Assembly: GCA_965249895.1 (NCBI GenBank)
Contig: CBDFNC010000003.1
Location: 310,001-374,000, forward strand
DNA from: CBDFNC01 sp965249895
Lineage (GTDB): Bacteria > Pseudomonadota > Gammaproteobacteria > Enterobacterales > CBDFNC01
Reading direction: 5' to 3'
DNA: 64,000 nt
In this document: positions 43,252 to 52,210 of the stretch, one piece after another
Layout of the letters: each line of letters opens with the position of its first letter
Position numbering within the stretch: position 1 is the stretch's first letter
Translations under genes and position numbers: made by a program
Notes under the pieces: generated by a model
Database searches by the model: none
The model's input: the letters and a program-made list of their open reading frames with translations, nothing else
What the model was told of the DNA's origin: nothing

Positions 43252-45690
43252 CTATTCCAGTCGGTCTATTTTAGCTATGGGCAAGGAAATCACGAATTTT
43301 GTCCCTTTTCCTAACTGACTAAAGCATTCAATAGTACCGTTTAACGTTGTGGTTACCAGGTTATATACCAGGTGCATCCCCAATCCTCGTCCACCCTGAC
43401 CCCTTTTTCTAGTTGTAAATGGCTCAAACACACTTGAACTTATATTTTCCGGCATGCCACAGCCGTCATCATAAAAACTGATGATGACTCTATTTTCAGT
43501 GGTCTCTACTTCTATCCAAATAAGTCCCCGTTCTTTCTTTTCAAATCCATGAGTAATGGCGTTATTTACTAGGTTGGTTACTATGGGCGCCAGGGCGCCA
43601 GGGTAGCTATAAAGGCTGAGTGATTCTGAGCAAATAACGTCTATTTTATGGTTTTTGTGTTTTAATCCCGGCGCCATGCTGGTCAGGATATTGTTTAAAT
43701 AAGCCTTCAGGTTAAACTGACGTTTTTCGTAGCTGGACTGGTCTGCCGCCAGTTGTTTAAAGTTGTTAATCAGATCTGCTTCTCGCTGTAAGTTGACCAG
43801 CAGTATGTCGGCAAGATCATCGACGCTGGTAAAATAATTGTTTAGCTTATGGCGAGACACTTGGTTATTCTCAAGTTCTTTGACTATTTCCTTGGTACTA
43901 TCCTGTAAATGAGAGGTGGCGGTAATACTTGTCCCTAGTGGTGTATTAATTTCATGAGCGACACCGGCAACCAGGTTTCCTAAAGCAGCTTGCTTTTCTG
44001 ATTGGATCAAATGTTCTTGGGTTTTTTTTAGGGTGTTAAGGGATTGGTTTAAGGATTTATTGCTTTCTTTCAGCTCTCGATTTCTCTCTTCAACCAAGCT
44101 TTCCAGCTCGCTATTGAGTTTTATTATTTCGCCTTCAAATCGTTTACGCTTGGTAATGTTAGTGGAGATACCACACACTGCATAAGGAATATGCTTGTCG
44201 TCATAAATCAAAAATTTGAGTGATATATAAGTGTGTATAACACCATTTATCGGAATAGTTTCTTCTACCTGAATAGAGCTTCTACTGTTTTGCACATTGG
44301 TGTCGCTTCGCCTAAGTTCTTTGGCCACCTCTACCGGGAGAAGGTCGAAGTCGGATTTACCTATTATCTGCTGTTTGGTTAAGTTAAACAGCTTTTCAAA
44401 TGCCCGGTTGATAAGTAAGTGCTCGCCATTAAGATCTTTAAGGTATATCACAGCATCCGTATCATCTAAAATGGCTTGCAACCTTTGCTCGCTGGCGTAG
44501 ATTTGAGATTTTCTTAGCTCAATGTTTTTTATCAGTCTGACAATCACTAAAGTAAACACAGCTAATACGCATGCAACTATTAGTTGGGTCCAAAGGGCCA
44601 ATTTAGTTTCGTTTTTCAGTTCGTTTTCGATTTGGTGAGCCATATAAAGTAACTCTTTTTTTACTTTCTGTGGCTCTGCGTAAACGTAACTCTCCGGGAC
44701 GAAAATCTGTATCGACCAAGGGGTAAAGGTATTGTTGACTCTTACCAGGGAGCGAATTTCAATATTCTTGTTTGCATTAACGGACAGAGCCAGGCCGTGG
44801 GCTGAATGGGGTGTGCGCACACCCACGTAGCTTCTCTGTGGCGCCAGCTTGCCTAGCTCTAATGGATTACTGCTGGCAACTATAGTGTTGTTATGGCTGA
44901 TTAAGGTGATCTTACTCTGGCCGGAAAATAAGTCAGCAGTGCCCTCTATAGTAAGAAACTGAAGCAAATCTAGCGGTATATCTACGCCTACTACGCCATA
45001 AAATAACTTATCAGTGGTAATTGGCACGGAAAGAGAAATAACCCAACGCAATTTTTCACCCAGTTGTTTTCTTATGGGGTCAATGATTTGCGGTTCCAGT
45101 GTTTTCTTCGGCTGAAGGTAATAAGCTCCTTTTTTAGTACCATTAATTTCTTGCTCGGCACTGGCGTAATGGCTGGCTGTAGTCAGTGTAAGCTCACCGG
45201 AAATAGATCTGTACCAGTAGGGTGCAAAGCGGCCAGTATTGTCATGAAGCGAAGTATCTGCATATGCTAAATCCAACATATCGAAGGCATCAGGCTCCCA
45301 AACCGTGTAAATGGCCAAAATATCTGCGTGTCGGTATAACGTGGTCTGCAGCATACTGTTGACTGAATCCCGGCCCATGCCGGCAGCCAGGCCTTCGGAT
45401 TTCATTCCGGTAAGCACATTGGCCAAGGTTGTTGCTACCGACATGGCTTCATTGAGCTTGGCTTGTATTAGCGCCACCTTGGCGCTGGCATTAAGGTTTA
45501 ACTGTGCTCTAGTGGTTAGCAAGGCTTTTTGCTGCGAAAAAAATGCAATATCTGAGGCTACCTGATTAGCTGAATCAACCGCAGTACGGGTTAGGTTTTG
45601 TGCGGAGCGATAGGAAAACGTCAGGATTAAACCTGTTGTTATCAAAATGATTATCCAGACTAATGTGTGGAGTCTGAGAGGTTTAATCAT
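43252..45690 (-). CDS. Membrane sensor histidine kinase with double-Cache-like and PAS domains
   Basis: An 812-residue kinase. N-terminal transmembrane helix (TLVWIIILITTGLILTF), a periplasmic region of about 330 residues resembling dCache domains (YTVWEPDAFDMLD, GVVGVDIPLDLL), a second helix (LIVACVLAVFTLVIV), a PAS domain (ILDDTDAVIYLKD), coiled coil, HisKA (AGVAHEINTPLGTS) and HATPase_c (NNAITHG, DDGCGMP, GGRGLGMHLVYNLV). No cognate regulator is adjacent; it converges with the ProX-like gene, which might bind its ligand. Confidence 0.88.
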   Translation of the reverse strand: MIKPLRLHTLVWIIILITTGLILTFSYRSAQNLTRTAVDSANQVASDIAFFSQQKALLTTRAQLNLNASAKVALIQAKLNEAMSVATTLANVLTGMKSEGLAAGMGRDSVNSMLQTTLYRHADILAIYTVWEPDAFDMLDLAYADTSLHDNTGRFAPYWYRSISGELTLTTASHYASAEQEINGTKKGAYYLQPKKTLEPQIIDPIRKQLGEKLRWVISLSVPITTDKLFYGVVGVDIPLDLLQFLTIEGTADLFSGQSKITLISHNNTIVASSNPLELGKLAPQRSYVGVRTPHSAHGLALSVNANKNIEIRSLVRVNNTFTPWSIQIFVPESYVYAEPQKVKKELLYMAHQIENELKNETKLALWTQLIVACVLAVFTLVIVRLIKNIELRKSQIYASEQRLQAILDDTDAVIYLKDLNGEHLLINRAFEKLFNLTKQQIIGKSDFDLLPVEVAKELRRSDTNVQNSRSSIQVEETIPINGVIHTYISLKFLIYDDKHIPYAVCGISTNITKRKRFEGEIIKLNSELESLVEERNRELKESNKSLNQSLNTLKKTQEHLIQSEKQAALGNLVAGVAHEINTPLGTSITATSHLQDSTKEIVKELENNQVSRHKLNNYFTSVDDLADILLVNLQREADLINNFKQLAADQSSYEKRQFNLKAYLNNILTSMAPGLKHKNHKIDVICSESLSLYSYPGALAPIVTNLVNNAITHGFEKKERGLIWIEVETTENRVIISFYDDGCGMPENISSSVFEPFTTRKRGQGGRGLGMHLVYNLVTTTLNGTIECFSQLGKGTKFVISLPIAKIDRLE

Positions 45691-45705
45691 TTATGCTCCG
45701 GTATA

Positions 45706-46087
45706 TCACCCTTTCCAATAACGCCTGCTTTTTACGCCCCGGGTTGGTATTTCAGCTGCTGGATCCCAGGTTAATTGCAGTAGGCGATGATAGGTATCTT
45801 CCGCGCCCACCATATGCCTTAACTTGTTGAAGCTGTTTTCTCGGGGGCTGATGCCTGTAACACTTAATAATGTAGCTTTGTTGTTGTTTTTGAATAATCA
45901 TCTGGATAAGAAATGCAGGCTCACACACCACCCCTTGTTGCTCTGGAGTTAGTGGATTAAAGCTATTCGCATTCAAACTAGCGCCAAAACCATGACTGGA
46001 GAGTAGTTGGATCCCCAAAAATAGGGATGTAGGGCCAAGCTTTGCGGCAAGTTCAGTAAAGGCTCGGCGACTTAACTTCATAACCAA
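45706..46087 (-). pseudogene. Small hypothetical gene, probably frameshifted
   Basis: An N-terminal segment with a twin-Arg-like motif and hydrophobic stretch (MKLSRRAFTELAAKLGPTSLFLGIQLL) and PLTPEQQGVVCE reads in one frame. From about 45880 protein-like sequence (LLSVTGISPREN, LRHMVGAEDTYHRLLQLTWDP) continues in another frame to a stop at 45706. The 111-residue frame that ends at 45752 has a low-complexity tail. I suspect an exported small subunit gene broken by one indel, but recognise no family. Confidence 0.4.
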
Positions 46088-46198
46088 CCTGTGGAGTCAC
46101 AACATACATATATCTAGTGTAGGTAATAGTGAGGCGTGTGAATTCGCAGTTGGTTAATCAAGTAAAGTTAACGGCTTTTAGTACAGCTGTTTAACTGG

Positions 46199-47530
46199 CT
46201 AAAGCACTTTGTCAAAGCTGGATACAGCCCAGTCGTAATCAAATTTCTTTGTCGTGCTCCAGCCCAACCGCACTACTACGGCATCTTTTGAAGGGTATAT
46301 GGCGATAAGCTGGCCATTGTGACCACGGGCCATTAGCACATCCGTTGGCGAATTGGGGAAGTTGAAGCCTTTCGCTCCGCCTCTGTTTAGCCAGAAATGG
46401 CCACCATATTGGCCTTTTTCCGCGGCTTTTGCCGGTGTGGATACAAATTCGTACCAATCTTCAGGCAAGTAGTCCGGTGTGCTGCCTTGGCTTAACTGTA
46501 AATATAACTGTCCGAAGCGGGCATAGTCCCGGGCGGTAGCAAAAATATAAGATCCACCAGCCAGTACCCCGGATGCATCCGATTCAATCAGGGTATTTTT
46601 CATTCCCATTGGAGAAAATACCTGATTATAGATGAAATCATAGACTCGTTCGGTATTGCCGGAGAATTGGTTATCTATGATCTTTGCCAGCAGGTTGCTG
46701 GTTCCTGTGGAGTAATAAAAGTTCTCTCCCGGCGGGTAGGTAAGCGATTTGTTTGCCGCAAATCCAGCCATATCAGGCTCAACAAACAACATGTTGGTAA
46801 CATCGGAACCAGGCCCATACTTCTCCAAAAAGTCCAGACCTGAACTCATATTTAACAGGTGCTGCAGGGTGATATTAGCCTGGTCTTTATTTTGCCATTG
46901 GGGCAGTAGGGCGGTTTGTTGCAAGGATAATTGTCCCTGGTTGATCAACACACCAATGGCGGTAGCTGTGATGCTTTTCGCCATGGACCAGGACAGAAAC
47001 ATGGAATCTTGATCAAATCCAGGCTGATAGCGTTCACTTACGACCACGCCATGTTTTAATACCAAAACGGCGCGAGTATCCGGTAACAGCATCATGCTGT
47101 TCACCACTTGATCCAGTTCTTTGGACGCTGATTTGCTTGGCAACTGCTCCTGTGGTTGTGATGTTTTGGCTATTTTTATCGGTGGGAGCAAATTCTGCCC
47201 TTGTCCCAGTAGAGTGCAACCGACTCCTTCACGGTATTGCGCTATTCGGCTACTAAGGCCCAACATATTGGCGGTGACGGTTTGTTGCTGAGTGTTGTAT
47301 TGGATATTCGCCAGAGCCAGGAAACCATCTAACGGGACCAGATCTTCTTCGAGTATCTGTTCAGGTGTACGCCGGGCAACGAAGTAAAAGGAGCATGCCA
47401 GCTTTGCCGCCGCACCTGTGCCAACGGGTAAGCCGTAAAATGTGTAATCGCGTGCGGTTTGGGAAAAGGTTAACGGAAGTGCCAATAGCAATAAAATGAT
47501 TCCCGTCCCTGTGATTATTTTACGTTTCAC
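46199..47530 (-). CDS. Class C beta-lactamase-like serine hydrolase
   Basis: A 443-residue exported protein with an N-terminal hydrophobic helix. The beta-lactamase/transpeptidase fold is shown by SMAKS (SxxK nucleophile), YSTGTSN in place of the usual YxN, and a C-terminal GHNGQ. Such enzymes are diverse esterases, amidases or peptidases; antibiotic hydrolysis should not be assumed. It is a single gene. Confidence 0.82.
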   Translation of the reverse strand: MKRKIITGTGIILLLLALPLTFSQTARDYTFYGLPVGTGAAAKLACSFYFVARRTPEQILEEDLVPLDGFLALANIQYNTQQQTVTANMLGLSSRIAQYREGVGCTLLGQGQNLLPPIKIAKTSQPQEQLPSKSASKELDQVVNSMMLLPDTRAVLVLKHGVVVSERYQPGFDQDSMFLSWSMAKSITATAIGVLINQGQLSLQQTALLPQWQNKDQANITLQHLLNMSSGLDFLEKYGPGSDVTNMLFVEPDMAGFAANKSLTYPPGENFYYSTGTSNLLAKIIDNQFSGNTERVYDFIYNQVFSPMGMKNTLIESDASGVLAGGSYIFATARDYARFGQLYLQLSQGSTPDYLPEDWYEFVSTPAKAAEKGQYGGHFWLNRGGAKGFNFPNSPTDVLMARGHNGQLIAIYPSKDAVVVRLGWSTTKKFDYDWAVSSFDKVL

Positions 47531-47759
47531 ACTTCGCTCCTTTGTTTAGTCTGTTACAAGGCTAATAGAAGAGGCTGTCAGTGGAAAGCATCATTCGGCT
47601 TTTTCTGTAAAAGCTATCGGTATTTCAAACAAGTCGATATCGCATCTCAGAAATATTGTCTTTAGATGCTCAGGAGCGTGCTTAATTTTATAGATCAATG
47701 AGGGATAAGTTTGTAAATTATCTATACATTCGAAATCCAGATATATAGAGGTGATACAA

Positions 47760-48095
47760 GTGGCTGAGATCCCAAATGATTTTGTTAATTATAAATCGAC
47801 CTCAATTTTTACGAAAACAGATGTACCCAAGATGTTTCTTCATCTTCATAACACCAAGGCTGGCGTTTATGGAAAAATCAATGTGATTAGCGGTGAGCTG
47901 AAATTTTATGGTTTTACTGATCGTCGAGGTGAAGTGGAGCAGGAATTTATTATTGTTGCCGGAAATACAGCCGTTTCTCCACCTCAATATTGGCATAAGG
48001 TTGAATACCTTACTGAGGATACCTCATTTCGTGTTGATTTTTATGCTCAAGAAGATTCACTGATTGTCAGTCAAAATCAATCGGAAAGGGAGTGA
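47760..48095 (+). CDS. DUF1971-family small cupin-like protein
   Basis: A protein of about 111 residues with KSTSIFTKTDVPKMFLHLHNTKAGVYGKI, YGFTDRRG and a HKVEYLTEDTSFRVDFY segment, typical of DUF1971 (cupin-like, related to TehB accessory domains). I choose GTG at 47760 because GAGGTGA sits 5 bp upstream; GTG at 47751 is the alternative. Function unknown. Confidence 0.75.
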   Translation: MAEIPNDFVNYKSTSIFTKTDVPKMFLHLHNTKAGVYGKINVISGELKFYGFTDRRGEVEQEFIIVAGNTAVSPPQYWHKVEYLTEDTSFRVDFYAQEDSLIVSQNQSERE

Positions 48096-48212
48096 TATAG
48101 CAGCGTAGGGGGTGGAACTTATTTTGCTAGATCAATACGCTCAGAAAAACCTAGTAGATAATACTATCAATTTTCTCCCAAAGGTTTTTCTATGGTTGAC
48201 CTTGAGAAAGAA

Positions 48213-48238
48213 TAAGCCGGTATCTGAACTTACCGGCT
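48213..48238. terminator. Bidirectional terminator between convergent genes
   Basis: AAGCCGGTA and TACCGGCTT form a 9-bp perfect stem with an 8-base loop. It separates the DUF1971 gene (plus strand) from the deacetylase gene (minus strand). On the minus strand it is followed by a T-rich ATTCTTTCT. Confidence 0.75.
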
Positions 48239-48284
48239 TTAGTGAGTTGACTTAATTGCTCACATTTTAGTGACAACCAGCCGG

Positions 48285-49910
48285 TTAGATTACAGGGACA
48301 AAGCGAACCTGTAGCTTGGCATTGGCGCCAACGGGGCCAATAGTGAAGTTGTTTGGATTGGCCAGGTTAATGGTCTGTTCAACACCATCCAAATGAATAG
48401 AGCCCACTTTGTACCCTGGTTCAGGGGTAAAGGTGTAGGTTTGGGTTTTTCCTTCTTCCACCAGAGTGTCGCCAAAAGGAGTGACGCTACCATAAAATTT
48501 TATGGTCACAGTACTACAAGGCGGTGTGCCATCCTGTGTCCAGGGACCATACGGAGTGCCGGGGGTGTTACCTTTGGTGTACCAATTGTTGCTCCAGTGT
48601 TTATTGTCATAGGTCACCAGAGTGCCAGCCTTGCTGTAAATTGTGTTGGCATTCCACTTAGGAGCAAAACACTTATCTTCAACCACCCTGTGGCCAGCGA
48701 CTACTGAATTTACGTCATAACGAACCGGACCATTAGTTTCCAATGCAACCGGGTTTCTCATCCATTCAACTACCTGGTCATAGCGAACAATACGCACTTC
48801 GGTCTTGGTTAAAGCATAATTTACAAACTCTTCGATAACCTCACGTCGCATTTGTGCTTCTTCAGGTGTAGAAGCTCCTCTGTCGTGGTAAAGGTTGGTA
48901 TGTCCGCCGAATAACATAGGCGCCCGATTGCCCGCGGTACGAACATCCAAGGTATATTTTAAGATAGCCAGCAATTCGTCTTTGTTTAACTTAAAGTTTT
49001 GCGATAAATAGAACAGATTGTAATCCAGCCCGGTGATTTTGGTTTTGCCGGTCAAGTCACGAAGCGAATAGTTCAGGCCATATTGTGCGGCCTTATCATC
49101 TGGCGGCACCATAAATGCGTGAAGCGGTAATTCCCATAAGCCAGGGTAATTAGATATAGGTTCTGCATTACCCTGACTTACAGCTAGTTTATTGCCCGGG
49201 CTGCCATTGTCCAGAGTATAGGGCCAGAAGTGGTCACCTCCAGACTGATCCTCTTGGAAACCTTCCTCAATACTTACGTCGTAGGTAAATCCTGTTTGTT
49301 CCAGGACTTTAAAGGTGTTGTCGTTGTAATGCAGGAAAGGGGATCTGAAGCCGGTTAATTCTGCCGGATCTACGCCTACGCCATTGGAAGGATCTGGAGA
49401 GTGAATTACTTCATCCGGGTTGTAAGCGCGTGTGAGAAAGTCAGTACAATCCTGGATCTCTTTGTACCAATCTGCCTGAGAGCGTGTTTTACCACCCTGG
49501 GCATGACTTACAGTATGGTTACCTACTTCATGGCCATCTGTATAAGCATCATGCCAGGCCTTTTTTATTAGCACAGGGCTTTCAGCCATCCACCTGGTGC
49601 CGTAAACACAGGTATTAAAAAATGTCACTCTGGCTGGAGTGTCGTCAAAGGTGGCCGGGTTACGTGAACCAGCTGGGTTTTTTATATTTTTAAAGAAATC
49701 AATTGCCCACTTCATGCCTCCTTGACCAGGTGCTCCAGGGTAACCAGAGTAAAAGTTATCATCGAAACCAATGGAAACAAACATAGGTACTTGTTGCGGC
49801 GATAAACTACCGGGGGGTTGGGCTGAAGGGGCAAGGTTATCTGCAGCGCTAAGCCCGGCAGAAAATAAGACAGCTGCAGACAGTGCAGCCCTTGGTAGAG
49901 AAATTTTCAT
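48285..49910 (-). CDS. Secreted polysaccharide (chitin) deacetylase with carbohydrate-binding module
   Basis: A 541-residue exported enzyme starting at ATG (complement 49908-49910), where a signal peptide begins (MKISLPRAALSAAVLFSAGLSA); the open frame further upstream looks untranslated. The NodB-type catalytic domain shows SIGFDDNF (metal-binding DD), HEVGNHTVSH (HxxxH) and GFRSPFLHY. A CBM5/12-like chitin-binding segment follows (WNANTIYSKAGTLVTYDNKHW) and the C-terminus is a beta-rich repeat (TFTPEPGYKVGSIHLDG). It probably deacetylates chitin or chitooligosaccharides outside the cell. Confidence 0.88.
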   Translation of the reverse strand: MKISLPRAALSAAVLFSAGLSAADNLAPSAQPPGSLSPQQVPMFVSIGFDDNFYSGYPGAPGQGGMKWAIDFFKNIKNPAGSRNPATFDDTPARVTFFNTCVYGTRWMAESPVLIKKAWHDAYTDGHEVGNHTVSHAQGGKTRSQADWYKEIQDCTDFLTRAYNPDEVIHSPDPSNGVGVDPAELTGFRSPFLHYNDNTFKVLEQTGFTYDVSIEEGFQEDQSGGDHFWPYTLDNGSPGNKLAVSQGNAEPISNYPGLWELPLHAFMVPPDDKAAQYGLNYSLRDLTGKTKITGLDYNLFYLSQNFKLNKDELLAILKYTLDVRTAGNRAPMLFGGHTNLYHDRGASTPEEAQMRREVIEEFVNYALTKTEVRIVRYDQVVEWMRNPVALETNGPVRYDVNSVVAGHRVVEDKCFAPKWNANTIYSKAGTLVTYDNKHWSNNWYTKGNTPGTPYGPWTQDGTPPCSTVTIKFYGSVTPFGDTLVEEGKTQTYTFTPEPGYKVGSIHLDGVEQTINLANPNNFTIGPVGANAKLQVRFVPVI

Positions 49911-50296
49911 TGTGTATTTCCTATACAGTTGCTGTGATTTCTGGGGCCAGCCCAGCGCGTGCCTTTCCTTTGTTCTAACTTGCTGTTTCACATGAAAACC
50001 AGCCTCAAATGGATCTGGTTTGTTAACGCGATTATGGTCAGGCAGCCTGTATAGAGTCACTTAACATAAGGTAAATGATTGTTTCTGATTGGTAACTTAA
50101 TTGTTACAAACCTTGAGGGGATTACTTAGCCGGTGGCGCAAAACGTCATATTGATTGTGTTAGAGTCGATTGGATAACCCTGTTGCAGAGTTCACTGAGG
50201 TTTGTAGGTTAAATGAAGAGAAAATTTGCTGACTTTAACTTGGTCTTAACTGTGTAACTAGTCCAAGGTGAAATAGTACCGGGGAGCAGGAGTTTT
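49911..50296. other. Divergent intergenic region, deacetylase / mdlA
   Basis: This 386-bp gap holds the promoters of the secreted deacetylase (minus) and the ABC exporter genes (plus). GGGGAGCAGGAG lies just before the mdlA ATG and is a good ribosome-binding site. I see no RNA gene or long inverted repeat. Confidence 0.4.
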
Positions 50297-52210
50297 ATGC
50301 GTATTTATCGCCACCTAGCTTGGTTCTTTCGTTTACATTGGCGCACTTATAGCCTGGCGTTGGTGATGTTATTCGGTGTGGCCGTATTTAGCATGGCCAT
50401 ACCCTGGGTGGTGGGAAGGGCTGTGGACCAGATGGTGGGCAGTTTTGCTGATCCACAGCAAGCGAAAAAACAGGTATCCAGGCATTAGAGCGCATTTCGC
50501 CTGATAAGCCAACAAAACAAGGAATGATTGAAAAGCGGGATGGAATATAAACGTCACGGAACGCTCAGTCTGACGCCAAGTTTCAATATAGTGATCCAGT
50601 ATGAGCATATAAAACAAACGGTGTATTTAGCGACATCCCCGGAAAGTATCTTATCTCTGATTGTTCTGGGGGTTTTGGTGTATGTGCTCAGGTACAGCTG
50701 GCGGCAGATCCTGTTTGGCACCTCTTATCGACTGGGTAACCTGCTGCGTGAGCAATTTTACCAAAAGCTGACCCTGCAAGGTCAGGCTTTTTTTAGCCAG
50801 CACAATACCGGCGACCTGATGGCCAGGGCTACCAATGATATCGACGCCATAGAGATGGCTGCGGGGGAAGGTATTTTGTCCGGCTTTGACGGAGTGCTGA
50901 CTTTTACCCTGGTACTGCTGATGATGTTTTTGCTGATCGATTGGCAACTGACCCTGGTGGCTTTGATCCCATTTCCTTTTATGGGGCTGGCGTTTTATCG
51001 AATTTCCAATGCCGTGCATTTCCACTTTCAGGATTCACTGGAGAAATTCTCCCGCTTAAATGAGTCTACCCAGCAGGCTCTGGTAGGGATCCGCCTGGTT
51101 AAAGCCATGGGGCGGGAAACCGTGGAAAGCCGCGGGTTTTCAGCCATTGCTGAAGATGCGGCGAAAAGCAATTATAAGGTTGCCCGTAGCGAGGCCTTAT
51201 TCGACCCTGCAATTTTTGTCAGCTTAACCCTGGCTGTATTATTTACCTTGAGTTTTGGTGGTTACCGAATTCACCAGGGCAGCCTGACAATCGGTGAATT
51301 AACCAGTTTCACCATGTATATGGGCCAGCTGATCTGGCCTATGTGGGCGTTTGGTTGGTTGTTGAATATTGTGGAACGAGGCAGTGCAGCTCATAAAAGG
51401 GTGCAGTATCTGTTGGATCTCCCTGCCAGCGTGGAAGATTCGGGGACAGAGCCACTAAATGGAGCTGACCTTAGCGTACATCGACTGGATTTTAGTTATC
51501 CGGATAGTAAGGTGAAGTCGTTACACCAGGTCAGCTTTAACCTGAAACAAAATAAGGTGTTGGGGTTGGCCGGGCCAACTGGGTCAGGTAAAAGCACCCT
51601 CGTTCAGCTATTAATGCGGTATTGGCAGGTCCCGGAAGCCAGTATTCTATTGGCCGATAAGCCGATCCATCAGTACCAGCTTAAAGCACTGCGCAGTGCC
51701 TACGCTTACGTTCCTCAGGATGCGTTTCTATTTAGTGCCAGCATTGCCGCTAATATTGCCCTGAGCCGCCCCGATGCCAGCCAACAGGACATTGAACAAG
51801 CAGCCAAAGTGGCGGCTATTCACCAGGATATTCAAGGCTTTCCTGATGGATATAAGACTATGGTCGGGGAACGTGGGGTGACACTGTCCGGGGGGCAAAG
51901 GCAGCGGATTGCCATAGCCAGGGCGCTGATCAGTAATGCAGCTATCCTGGTACTGGATGATGCTTTATCTGCAGTGGATGTGCATACGGAGCGCGCCATA
52001 TTAGATCATCTGAAAACCCGGCGGAAACGGCAGAGTGCGATCATTATCAGCCATAGATTATCTGCTTTAGAGCACGCCGATGAAATTCTGATCTTGTGCC
52101 ATGGTGAGGTAGTGGAGCGGGGTGATCACTGTGCACTGTTAAGACAAGAAGCCTGGTATGCAAGAATGCACACTTATCAGCAAATGGAGGCAGATTTAAA
52201 TGAGCGATAA
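50297..52210 (+). pseudogene. mdlA: MdlA-like ABC exporter subunit, interrupted by an in-frame insert with stops
   Basis: The N-terminus (MRIYRHLAWFFRLHWRTYS to VVGRAVDQMVGSFADP) and the rest of the gene (from about 50640, ILSLIVLGVLVYVLRYSWRQILFG) are in the same frame. Between them about 150-180 bp of foreign-looking sequence introduces TAG (50486-50488) and TGA (50525-50527). The remainder is complete: membrane domain, Walker A GPTGSGKST, signature LSGGQRQR, Walker B ILVLDDAL. Translation from ATG 50528 would lack the first transmembrane helix. It would pair with MdlB as a heterodimeric exporter. Confidence 0.8.

Noticed and set aside
45752..46087. Gluconate 2-dehydrogenase subunit 3 (twin-Arg exported)
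   Set aside because: Only the SRRAF-type start and LTPEQ are suggestive; the rest does not fit, so I left it as an unrecognised broken gene.
46199..47530. Antibiotic-resistance beta-lactamase
   Set aside because: SxxK-type serine hydrolases are mostly not beta-lactamases and the YxN motif is atypical.
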